Of a stretch of 64,000 nucleotides of DNA, positions 55,496 to 64,000 are shown in pieces. The notes beneath the pieces were generated by a model. The model saw only the letters and a program-made list of their open reading frames with translations, did not search any database and was not told the origin of the DNA. The position numbers and the translations under genes were made by a program. This DNA comes from Papaver somniferum (lineage: Eukaryota; Streptophyta; Magnoliopsida; Ranunculales; Papaveraceae), in the NCBI RefSeq assembly GCF_003573695.1, contig NC_039362.1, forward strand, positions 112,447,120 through 112,511,119, read 5' to 3'. Within the stretch, counting starts at the first letter, position 1. Every line of letters begins with the position of its first letter.

Positions 55496-56110
55496 TTCAT
55501 ACACGCCCGTGTCACAATTAAGACCAAAACTCTCATTCAATCTCCACCTGCGACCAACTCCATTGGATAACCACCAACACCATTTTCCATAATCAGTCCA
55601 CACAACCCATTTAATCTCATTCTCCTATAATAAACACCATGGAAGCAACCAAATTCCCCCTTGAAGTCTCCATCTCGTACCATGAATGAAAAGTAATGGC
55701 AGCTGACTCAAAGCTTCTCTCTGTTTTTTATAAGAACAAGAGATGATGTTCCATTGGTTGACAACGACATGTGATGGGTGGGAGAGTAGGCCACGCAGTG
55801 GGCCGGGCTAAAGCAACGATAATCCTTGCTTTCCATAACGTGCGTGAGATGGCTTGAGCCTTGAGAGGTGCTGATATATAACAATACCAGGCCACCCACA
55901 TTCAAGGTTCTTTGGCACTGAGTACTGAGAAGCAACATTGGACCTTGTTATCGCAAACACCGTTTAACTTCCAAATTAGCAATTTATTATCTGGATGATT
56001 GAATTTGCTTGTACTTTCTACAAAATCACTAAAATAGTATTATTAGTCAAAATATCGAGTCCTAACTAATATAAATATGGGCATAAAATGTGGCACTTAC
56101 GTGCTTATCA

Positions 56111-57447
56111 TTTACCGGTAAAGAGGAGTGGATGACATCAATTTTCGGCAGGAATCATGTGCCTCAAAGGATTTCCAAAGGGGCACGGCATGCCACCTTC
56201 AGGGCGCACGAATCGAGGCGTCTGGTCCTGCCTTGCTCTGGTCGGTCGGACATAGAGGTAGACGGGCCCACGGTGATCATGTAGATACTCTCTGGACCCC
56301 CTTAGTCTATTCCTACACCCTTCATCCAGGCTGGCGAAGATGGACGCTCGTGATCGATTTACGCCACATGTAATATGCCGCAAACCCTAATTAGGGTTTT
56401 ATGTTGGTCGCGTGCATGCTACTTTGTCCGGACGAGTTTGCATGCTATGCTCTTCGTTTGGATTGGCCGACCACGTGGGACCCACGTTGGGACGGTGGTG
56501 AACATGGTGATACCTGACTGACGGTCATAGGCCTGATCTAAGCCATCCAAACATGCTGGTGAAGTTGGATGGCTGTGATCAATTTGAGACCCTTAGTGGA
56601 ATTTCCTGCGACCCTTTAAGCCTCACGTCGGCCCAACTTCAGGCAACCGCACGTCATTCCGTGACTAGGTCAGGGGAGGATCGATTATGCAGGTAGGAAG
56701 AAGGGCCGCCAATGTACACCACGGTACTTGTCCGACTGAACTTGGAACAATCTACGCCGTCCAACTGTGTCGGCGAAGTTGGACGGTCGTGACTGTTTTT
56801 AATTCTGCCTTGGTTGTCCCTTGTCGCGCGATCCTTCTGATCCACACCGGCCTGGACATCCAACTCTGGGCTGGCGTTTGGTGATTATTTGAAGGGCGTG
56901 GTATGTATTCGACCGACCAGGGCAAAAATGGGCCCGCTGGTGGTCATTGTGGTGATAGCCTGCTCCTACTGAGGATCGTCTAGGCTATCGAATCATGCGG
57001 CCAACCTGCGTGGTCATGATTATTTCTGAGACTGGCATGGGCAGTCCAGATTATACTCAATCGGGCTAGTATAACACACCGAGAGACTTTACTCAATCGG
57101 GCTAGTATAACACACCGAGAGATAGCCTGTACGGGCATTTCGTGCATGCCTCACTATTGACACTCGGAGATTCGTGTTACTCTTTTAGGAGCAACACTCA
57201 GTCCTCATGCTGCACCAACAGTGAGGGTTCCCAGGAACAATACATGAAATACAAGGCTAATAAGGCATTAATTAATAATGCTATAAATCCACAAAAAATT
57301 GGGATTGTTGCTACATGCTCCATTCTAAGTGAATTAATAAAGTGAAGAAGTATTCATCACTCAAATGGCTTTATCCTTTACAGGATGTCAGCCTATTAAA
57401 ATTCGGATTTTACAATTTTAGCCTTAAACAAAAATCCACCATCAACA
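56111..57447 (-). repeat. Tat-like 5' LTR, distal part (U3 side)
   Basis: Starts with the second TTTAC (56111-56115) and ends CATCAACA at 57447. It contains several degenerate copies of a motif like CCATCCAAACATGCTGGTG...GTTGGATGG (near 56330, 56555, 56760 and 56980; also near 44770 in the other part). A tandem 34/35-bp duplication (ACTCAATCGGGCTAGTATAA..., 57055-57123) is also present. No gene is supported. Confidence 0.8.
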
Positions 57448-58796
57448 ATGGCTAACCACTTGGTTAATTATTGTTGAACCAACAAATCTACATGTTTGGG
57501 TACGGTTACACAAACCTAAAATCGTGTTTTTCATTTGTGTGTTCGATCCAACGGTTGAAATATATTAGCTTGAATCTAATCAGGTTTTCATCTAACGGCG
57601 AATATTGAATGCTTTGTTACTAAGCTAACATTGATTACAAACCCTGATTTGAAAGACTATATAAGGGAGAACTCTAGCAACTGGGAAACCTAATCCCCAC
57701 ACCTCATGTGTGATACTAGTTGTATTATCTAGAGTCGATTCTCCTTTAACCTTAGGTTTCTTATCGAGACCCTGTATGTTAACGACTTGAAGACTTCATT
57801 AGGATTTTGAAGCCAAACCGATACTACTTTCTTGTAGTTGTGTGATCTCATCTTGCTGATTCTATCATGTTGAGTACAATCGTAACAATTGGCTTGAGAT
57901 TAATATCTCTGATAGGCAAGATATAAAAGTAGTCACAAACATCTTCGTCTCATCGTTTGTGATTCCACAATATCTTCTTTCGCCGCGTCGATTAAGATTA
58001 TTGTGAGGTGATTGATAATACTAGGTTGTTCTTCAGAAATATAAGTCCGGGTTATCAATTGGTTCTTGTTCACCTTAATTTATTAAAAGACGGAACAAAA
58101 CTTGTAGGTATTTCTGTGGGAGATAGATTTATCTATTATCGTAGACTTTTTTGTGTGACACAGATTTGTTTATCAAAGTCTTCGACTTTGGGTCGTAGCA
58201 ACTCTTAGTTGTGGGTGGGATCATCTAAGGGAATCAAGTGCGTAGTATCCTGCTGGGATCAGAGACGTTAGGAGCGCAATTGTACCTTGGATCAGTGTGA
58301 GATTAATTGGGGTTCAACTACAATCCAAACCGAAGTTAGTTTGTAGTAGGCTAGTATCTGTATCGGCTTAATACAATGTGTGTTCAATCCGGACTAGGTC
58401 CCAGGGTTTTTCTGCATTTGTGGTTTCCTCGTTAACAAAATTCTGGTGTCTGTGTTATTTGTTTTCCGCATTATATTCTGTTATATAATTGAAATATCAC
58501 AGGTTGTGCGTTGAGATCAATCAATTAGAATATCCAACCTTTGGTTGTTGATTTACATTGATTGACACTTGAACATTGGTCTTTGGTACCGTTCAAGTTA
58601 TTTCACATAATAATCAGGCTCACGGATTTCTATCTGTTCGATTTTCTGATTACATTGTGAAATAGAGATATTAGAACTCTTTGATATAATTTATTAAGAT
58701 TGAGTCTAGTTGATTCTCTTGAAAGTATATTGGAGTTTGTCCATACAAATTGCTAATCGAAATATTGGGTGAGGTTGTTGTACCCCCGCTTTTTCA
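57448..58796 (+). repeat. Sirevirus-like 3' LTR, part 2
   Basis: Begins with the second ATGGC and continues TAACCACTTGG as in the 5' LTR, ending CCCCCGCTTTTTCA at 58796. Parts 1 and 2 together give about 2345 bp. Contains the LTR TATA box near 57657. The ORF 58008-58208 here has a near-identical counterpart at 30835-31035 in the 5' LTR and is LTR sequence, not a gene. Confidence 0.9.
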
Positions 58797-59860
58797 CTGT
58801 ATTCATGAACTAGGCAGTGTTTTCAAATCGGTACGCAAACCGATTTAGTTCTGTGAAATCCGGAACCGGTGACAGTCATAAGGTTTCCAAACCGGTATGC
58901 AAACCTAAAAAGTTCTGTAAACTCCGGAACTTTGGTTTGGTTAAAAGTTTCCAAACCGGTACGCAAACCTAAAAACTTATGTGAACTACAGAAATTTGGT
59001 TTAGGTTAAAAGTTTACAAATCGGTACGCGTACTGTGACTGAACCGACTCACAAACGACAATAGTATTTGTACTTTGTACACCTACTAACCATGTTGATT
59101 ATAATTTCAAGTGCGTTTAAATTATTTCTATGAGATAATTAGCATTTATTTAATTTTCTAAAAACACTATATTTATTTGATCACATGTTTGTGACTCAGA
59201 GTTAATGTCTTATGTGTTCATGAAAATGAAGATTAAGCTTTTAAGTTCAAACCAACTAGTTTCGTCTAACCATGTTGAACATAGTCTTTGTACACGGTTC
59301 GGTTACGGTTTCACCTAAGCAGAGTGTATATCTTTCTTATGTAAATCAGATTCAAAGATTCATCTGACGATGGATATTGTTTGCTTGATTCCAAAGTTAT
59401 CTTAGCTTAAACCTAAAGAAACCTATGATTTGAATGTCTATAAAAGGGGAACTTCAAGCAACTGGGATATTTGAATCCCGATACTATTTTTTGGTGTGTC
59501 CTAGTTGTATATAGAGTCGTCCTCTTCCTAACCTTTTTAGGGTTTAGCGACTACTAAGTCTGCATAGGGATTCGTGAATCCAGGTCCAGTTATCTTACCT
59601 TGATAACTCGAGTATCCTGATCTTGAGTGTTTGTTGAGCTTGCTCCATCGATAAAGATAGACAGAAATCATCAAAGTTCTCTTCGTCTCAAACTTTGTTG
59701 ATTCCACAGTTTTTATACCTGTGAGGTGAATAATAATCTAGGTTGCACTTCGGGTTGCTAAAAACCCAGATACTGAGGTTACTGGACTTTGTCTATTGCT
59801 ATCGATTTCCACGCCTTTGATCAAAGTATTTGATTATAAAAGGAAATCATATATAGGCTT
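58797..59860 (+). repeat. Outer Sirevirus-family LTR, part 1
   Basis: Starts with CTGTA, the putative target site of the Sirevirus-like element. It contains three imperfect subrepeats of about 70 bp around AAACCGGTACGCAAACC (58830-59030) and a TATA box, TATAAAAGG, near 59440. It aligns with the R/U5 of the inner Sirevirus LTR only in part, so it is a diverged relative. Confidence 0.65.
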
Positions 59861-60332
59861 TGTAGGATCAGAATCTCGCAACAATAATATCTTAGCGAAA
59901 TTATCAATAACACAACACAACAGCGTCGCAGAACAATTTCAGAAATGATATAATAAACGACGTCAGCTAAAATCATAAGAAAGATATGATGGTCCTGCGA
60001 AAATTAGAGAATTTGCGAGATTAAGATTTGTAAGGTTGCGAGAATATCGCAAGTCATATTCGAAAATAAATGACAGATTAGCTGTCATCCACTATGTATT
60101 TCCCTATAAATAGTCGTTCAGTTGTAAAGGGGAGGGAGAGATCGTTTTTGAGTAAGAAACAAGTAAATAGGAGAGAGAAAGTCTAGAGCAGAGGTCATTC
60201 TTGATTCCTTTATCTTTTCTTGTAAGAATATTCAAAGATTGATCAATAAAATTAAGAGTGTAAATCTAAAAAATGAGTTGAGTAATAATGAAATCATATT
60301 AGGGGTGTAGTGTAGGATTTCCTGCAACTACA
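59861..60332 (+). mobile_element. Solo LTR (472 bp) of another LTR retrotransposon
   Basis: TGTAG...CTACA ends, TATA box TATAAATA (60105-60112) and an AATAAAA signal near 60246. Flanks GGCTT (59856-59860) and TGCTT (60333-60337) agree at four of five bases, and the surrounding Sirevirus-type LTR continues across it. There is no internal region, so it is a solo LTR from LTR-LTR recombination. The family was not identified. Confidence 0.75.
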
Positions 60333-60695
60333 TGCTTAATTTGTGGGAGGCATATTTGGTTTAAAGTCTTCAATTAAGTTGCAGCAACTCTTAGTTGGTG
60401 TGACGTCATCTAAGGGAATCAATAGCGCGGAGTCCTGCTGGGATTCAAGAGTCGTAAGGAGCACGACTGTACCTTAATTATGGGATACCTTTTAGGGATC
60501 AACTACACCATTCCGAAGTTAATTGGTAGTAGGCTAGTGTCTGTAGCGGCTTAATACAGTTTGGTGTTCAATTTGGACTAGGTCCCAGGGTTTTTCTGCA
60601 TTTGCGATTTCCTCGTTAACAAAACATCTGGTGTCTGTGTTTTTTTTTCCGCATTATATTGTTTATCTTTATAACTGAAATATCACAGGTTGAGC
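60333..60695 (+). repeat. Outer Sirevirus-family LTR, part 2
   Basis: Homologous to 30990-31330 of the inner element (GCAACTCTTAGTTG, CTGTAGCGGCTTAATACAG, GACTAGGTCCCAGGG). Stops at TGAGC before the inverted solo LTR. Confidence 0.8.
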
Positions 60696-63202
60696 TGAAA
60701 AAGCGGGGGTATAACAACCACACCCAATAATTCGTTCGGCAATCTGTATGGACTAACTCCAATATTATTCCGAGAGCACCAGCTTATAAAGCGAGCTCAA
60801 CCAAGAAAGATATCAAAGAGTTATATCTCTTTTTCTCAATACAATCTGCAATCAAACGGATATAAATCTGTGAGCTCGATTGATATGAGAAATAGCTTGG
60901 ATGGTACCAAAAACCAATACCCAAGTGCCAATCAATTCCTATCCAACAACCAAGGTCGGATTTACCAATTGATTGAACTACGCACAACCTGTGATATTTC
61001 AATTATATAAAAAAATATAATGCGAAAAGAAATAACACAGACACCAGAAATTTTGTTAACGAGGAAACCACAAATGCAGAAAAACCCCGGGACCTAGTCC
61101 AGATTTGAACACCACAATGTATTAAGCCGCTACAGACCCTAGCCTACTACAAGTTAACTTCAGACTGGAATGTAGTTGATCCCTAACCAAGTCTCACACT
61201 GATTAAGGTATAATCGCGTTCCTTATGCCTCTAGGACCACGCTAGATTCTGTGCACTTGATTCCCTTAGCTGATCTCACCCACAACTAAGAGTTTCTACG
61301 ACCCAAAGTCGAAGACTTATAAACAAATCTGTCTCCCACGGATAAGTCTATTTTGATAGATAAATCTATCTCCCACAAAAGTACCTACGAAGTTTTTGTT
61401 CCGTCTTTTGATAAATCAAGGTGAATAGGAACCAATTGATAATACGGTCTTATACTCTAGAATAGCAGCCTAGAAATATCAATTACCTCGCAATAACTTA
61501 ACTGTATGGTAGTAGAAAAAGTTATTGCGGAATCACGAAGAATGATACGAAGAGTTTTGTGATTACTTTTTATATCTTACCTATCGGAGATAAATCTCAA
61601 GAAAATCTTAGAGAAGATAGTACTCAATACGATTGAACAAGTAAGACCAGAATATGCAACTACAGAGAAAGTAGTTGGATCTGGCTTCACGAATCCAAAA
61701 TGAAGTTTTCAAGTCGTTAACCTAATATGGTTTTGGAAAAACCTAGGTTAAAGGAGAATCGACTCTAGCCGCAACTAGGATACATAAAAGTGCCGGAATT
61801 AGGTTTTCCAGTTGCTAGAGCTCTCCCTTATATAGTCTTTCAAATCATGGTTTGCTTTCAATCAAAGCTAGGATAGCTTAGTAACAAAGCATTCAATATT
61901 CACCGTTAGATGAAAATCCTGATGTAAGATTCAAGCTAAGTCTGCTTAAAACCAAAGCAATATCTCTCCACCGTTAGATGGTCTTAGCTTGTTACACACA
62001 AATGAAATATACCTTCATTTAGATATGGGTAACCGTATATAAACGTGTATATTGAGTTGGCTCAATAACAGTGAACCGAAGTTAGCCATATGAAAACTTT
62101 TGTCTTAACCACATTCATCTAACACATTTAGATCAACTATGATGATCAATCAATCATGAAAGATAATAAAATGAATCTTATTGTGTTTCAAATAGAGTTG
62201 CTCAATTGTTCACTATCTCATAGAAATATATATGAACCAATTAAAACAAAATCGGATTGATTCGTAAGAATCAATTCATGAACATTAAGCCACGGTTTCC
62301 AAAGATTGCATTCCTTAATTTATAAATGTATTTGTTCATGAGTATGAAAATCATACTTAACCAATTTTAGAATTTTAACCAAACTTAGGTAGAACCGTTC
62401 GCATACTAGTATGCAAACAAGGTTCCCGGACTTTAACAGTTAAAACCGTTCGCATACTGGGTATGCAAACAAGGTTCCCTGATTTGAATCATACCAAAAC
62501 AGTTTTCATAGTAGGTACGCGTACTGTGTTGTATCCAGACAAAGGTTTTTGTTCTAAACTCCCATTTCAATCATTGAAACATCCTTAGAAGACGACAATA
62601 GTTGTCTCACACAAACTATTAGCTTCAAGTAATTTTCAACTGATCGAATGATCAATACGAAACATTCTGAGTCGACATCAAATGATTGTCTCACACAAAT
62701 CATGTAAGATGTTTTAAGGAAATTTCCTCATGATCATATTTTGACTTAATATTTAGTTTCCAACAAATAAATTGTTTCCAACTAAACTCGTCAAGAATAT
62801 GGTGAACGTAGCTAAAGCAAAAAGCTTCCATCACATATTTCGAGAAACAAATAAGCGAGATAAACTCAACTCGAAATATCAAATGTGTATAATATAAAAG
62901 TATATATAGCTATACGACTTAGTCTCATTTGGAGATAGAATAGAATAGACTTCTGAGTGATAGATAAGCTTTATTATACGCATACCTTTTGTTGATGAAG
63001 TTCCTCCAAGCTCTCCTCAGTAGATCTTTGTCTTCAATCGATGAACATCGTGAAGTCTAAAGCTCAACTATACATTCTATCCTAATACGAGATATAGCTA
63101 ATAAGTAGACTAGAAATCAAGACTATAGTTTTGATCAACTAAACTTGACAAACAAGCTTGAGATAGCAACGCTTGCGAGTTCGACCGAGCAATGCTCTAA
63201 CA
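60696..63202 (-). mobile_element. Sirevirus-family solo LTR, minus strand (2507 bp)
   Basis: Begins TGAAAAAGCGGGGGTA and ends GCTCTAACA, the reverse complements of the inner LTR's end and start. Flanks are TGAGC and TGTGT; the homologous LTR reads TGTGC there (31334-31338), so each duplicate differs by one base. No internal sequence. Motifs of the type GTTCGCATAC...GTATGCAAAC recur near 62395-62520. ORFs such as 60784-61002 are not supported. Confidence 0.82.
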
Positions 63203-63477
63203 TGTGTGTTGATCAATCTTAGTAGATACCTGTGACCTAGTTTGTTGGATACGACTAGATTGATTCTTGTAAAATTAGTATTTGGTACCGTCCAAGTAAT
63301 CTCCTCGTGATTAGGTTCACGGACTTGCTTCTGTAAACGTTTTAATCGCAAGAGAGAGAGAGATAACTCTAGATATTATTCCTTGATTGAGTTTAACTAT
63401 CGGAGTTGTATTGAATTTGTCCATACATATTTCTTATTAAAAAAGTGGCGGTGTATTTTGGTACCCCCGCGTTTTCA
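63203..63477 (+). repeat. Outer Sirevirus-family LTR, part 3 (end)
   Basis: Resumes as GTTGATCAATC and ends GTACCCCCGCGTTTTCA at 63477. No TGGTATCAGAGC follows, so this is a 3' or solo LTR rather than a 5' LTR. Confidence 0.75.
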
Positions 63478-64000
63478 TATAGATATCTTAGTTTCTGAAA
63501 TACAAGAAGGTTGGAAAACCAGTTCGCAAACCGCAAGTTTAGTTGGGAACAGTTCACAAACCTGGTTGACGAATTGTGGTGAACTGAATTTTCAAAGTTG
63601 GAATAATAGATAGCAATTGGAGAACCCGGTTCACGAACCGTTGTCAACTGAGTTCGGTAGTCTTGTACGGTTGTCGAACTCGGTTCACGGACAGTTGCAC
63701 CCTGACTCGTGAACAATCCATGATGTTGGCAAACCGGTGCTACCAAATGTCCCAGTGTATACTTTAGTAAATGCTGAAAGATTTATTTTCATTTTATGTT
63801 TAGCATTACTAGAATTCTCTTAAACACTTCTATTACTTCATTGATCACTTAAACACTTATGTATGTGCATCATGATTAAACTTTTAAGTGTTTGAATGAA
63901 TATCAATTTACTTTTAATTCTTTAGCTAACTTGTCATATTGAATGGTCATTATACGCGGTTCAGTAACTGAACCTAAGTGTATATTCGTCTATTGAATTT
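63478..64000. other. Further repeat-like DNA, unassigned
   Basis: Carries repeated GGTTCACGAACCG/GTTCGCAAACCG-like motifs (63520-63720) resembling the U3 of the Sirevirus-family LTRs, so it is probably another LTR of that group into which the preceding LTR inserted. No boundaries are visible. ORF 63393-63746 (minus) crosses the LTR boundary and is not a gene. Confidence 0.45.

Larger units (their letters stand above)
44991..56110 (-). mobile_element. Tandem array of a non-autonomous Athila-like element
   Basis: LTR1 (44991-45960), internal 1 (45961-47263), LTR2 (47264-49685), internal 2 (49686-50971), LTR3 (50972-56110, with a hAT-type insertion). One TTTAC duplication flanks the whole block (44986-44990, 56111-56115), so a single insertion later grew by a unit. 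LTRs begin TGATAAGCACGTAAG and end CTATATCA on the minus strand. Internal regions of 1.3 kb have an Asp-type primer site, one short decayed ORF, a stem-loop array and two polypurine modules, with no gag or pol. Confidence 0.9.
50972..56110 (-). repeat. LTR3 of the Athila-like array (with nested hAT element)
   Basis: Same boundaries as LTR2. After removing the 2708-bp insertion and its 8-bp duplication, the length is about 2423 bp. Confidence 0.9.
36298..57447 (-). mobile_element. Tat-like Ty3/gypsy element, minus strand (nested insertions inside)
   Basis: Flanked by ATGGC at 36293-36297 and 57448-57452. On the minus strand: 5' LTR at right (43805-44990 plus 56116-57447, about 2.52 kb), primer site 43785-43803, damaged gag, protease and RT, a non-coding 3' part with a minisatellite, and a truncated 3' LTR at left starting 36298. 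LTR ends are TGTTGATGG and CCCATAAACA; the left LTR terminus has mutated CA to TA on the minus strand (plus-strand TATTTATGG). Confidence 0.85.
29374..58796 (+). mobile_element. Sirevirus-like copia element lacking pol (interrupted)
   Basis: LTR of about 2.35 kb, initiator-Met primer site, gag, a short degraded 3' ORF, several polypurine tracts and a 3' LTR. The internal region, 31628-35296, is only 3.7 kb, and nothing resembling protease, integrase, RT or RNase H is found between gag and the 3' ORF. It carries the Athila-like insertion in its 5' LTR and the Tat-like insertion in its 3' LTR. Right flank CTGTA at 58797. Confidence 0.85.

Noticed and set aside
55060..55521. Three 60-66 codon ORFs near the right end of the 2.7-kb hAT-type element
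   Set aside because: Formed by GGGTCGG-rich subterminal sequence and Ser/Pro-rich translation; no transposase similarity.
1..64000. Host protein-coding genes, tRNA or rRNA genes
   Set aside because: No multi-exon gene signal, conserved housekeeping domain or cloverleaf-like sequence was noticed; all long frames belong to transposable elements.

Overview
The window is intergenic, repeat-dominated DNA from a plant nuclear genome, most likely a eudicot with a large genome. I see no host gene, tRNA or rRNA. Everything recognisable is transposable-element sequence: Ty1/copia (a gag-only family and a Sirevirus-like family), Ty3/gypsy (Athila-like and Tat-like) and two hAT-type DNA elements. The species cannot be named from the sequence alone.

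Layout. (1) 1-19052: tandem array of a gag-only copia-type element (TR-GAG-like), 1481-bp units of LTR plus a 334-codon gag, with 13 gag copies in view. A 4443-bp trimer higher-order repeat lies inside the array. (2) 19053-29373: an Athila-like element whose 5' LTR holds the array. Its pol is reduced to RT-RNaseH-integrase, the RT catalytic motif is damaged, and a 210-bp inverted duplication interrupts integrase. Its 3' LTR carries a 576-bp hAT-type element. (3) 29374-58796: a Sirevirus-like element with gag and a degraded 3' ORF but no pol. The Athila-like element sits in its 5' LTR, and a 21-kb insertion splits its 3' LTR. (4) 36298-57447: that insertion, a minus-strand Tat-like gypsy element flanked by ATGGC duplications. 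Its left LTR is fused to a plus-strand Athila-like fragment. (5) 44991-56110: inside the right Tat LTR, a minus-strand non-autonomous Athila-like element amplified to LTR-internal-LTR-internal-LTR and flanked by TTTAC. Its last LTR contains a 2708-bp hAT-type element. (6) 58797-64000: more Sirevirus-family LTR sequence, containing a 472-bp solo LTR and a 2.5-kb minus-strand solo LTR.

Relative order, oldest to youngest: outer Sirevirus-family LTR; the Sirevirus-like element; the Athila-like and Tat-like insertions into its two LTRs; then the TR-GAG array and the non-autonomous Athila array inside those; then hAT insertions. Intact copies of the interrupted sequences elsewhere in the window serve as empty sites for several steps, so boundaries are well supported.

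The least familiar signals are: a 20-nt imperfect stem-loop reiterated 6-8 times upstream of the 3' polypurine tract of two Athila-like families, with compensatory changes; stem-loop modules before both polypurine tracts; a sequence abutting the TR-GAG LTR that is perfectly complementary to its own U5 instead of being the usual initiator-tRNA site; and two independent tandem LTR arrays of elements lacking pol. Identities and structures were judged by eye; no alignment or folding was computed.
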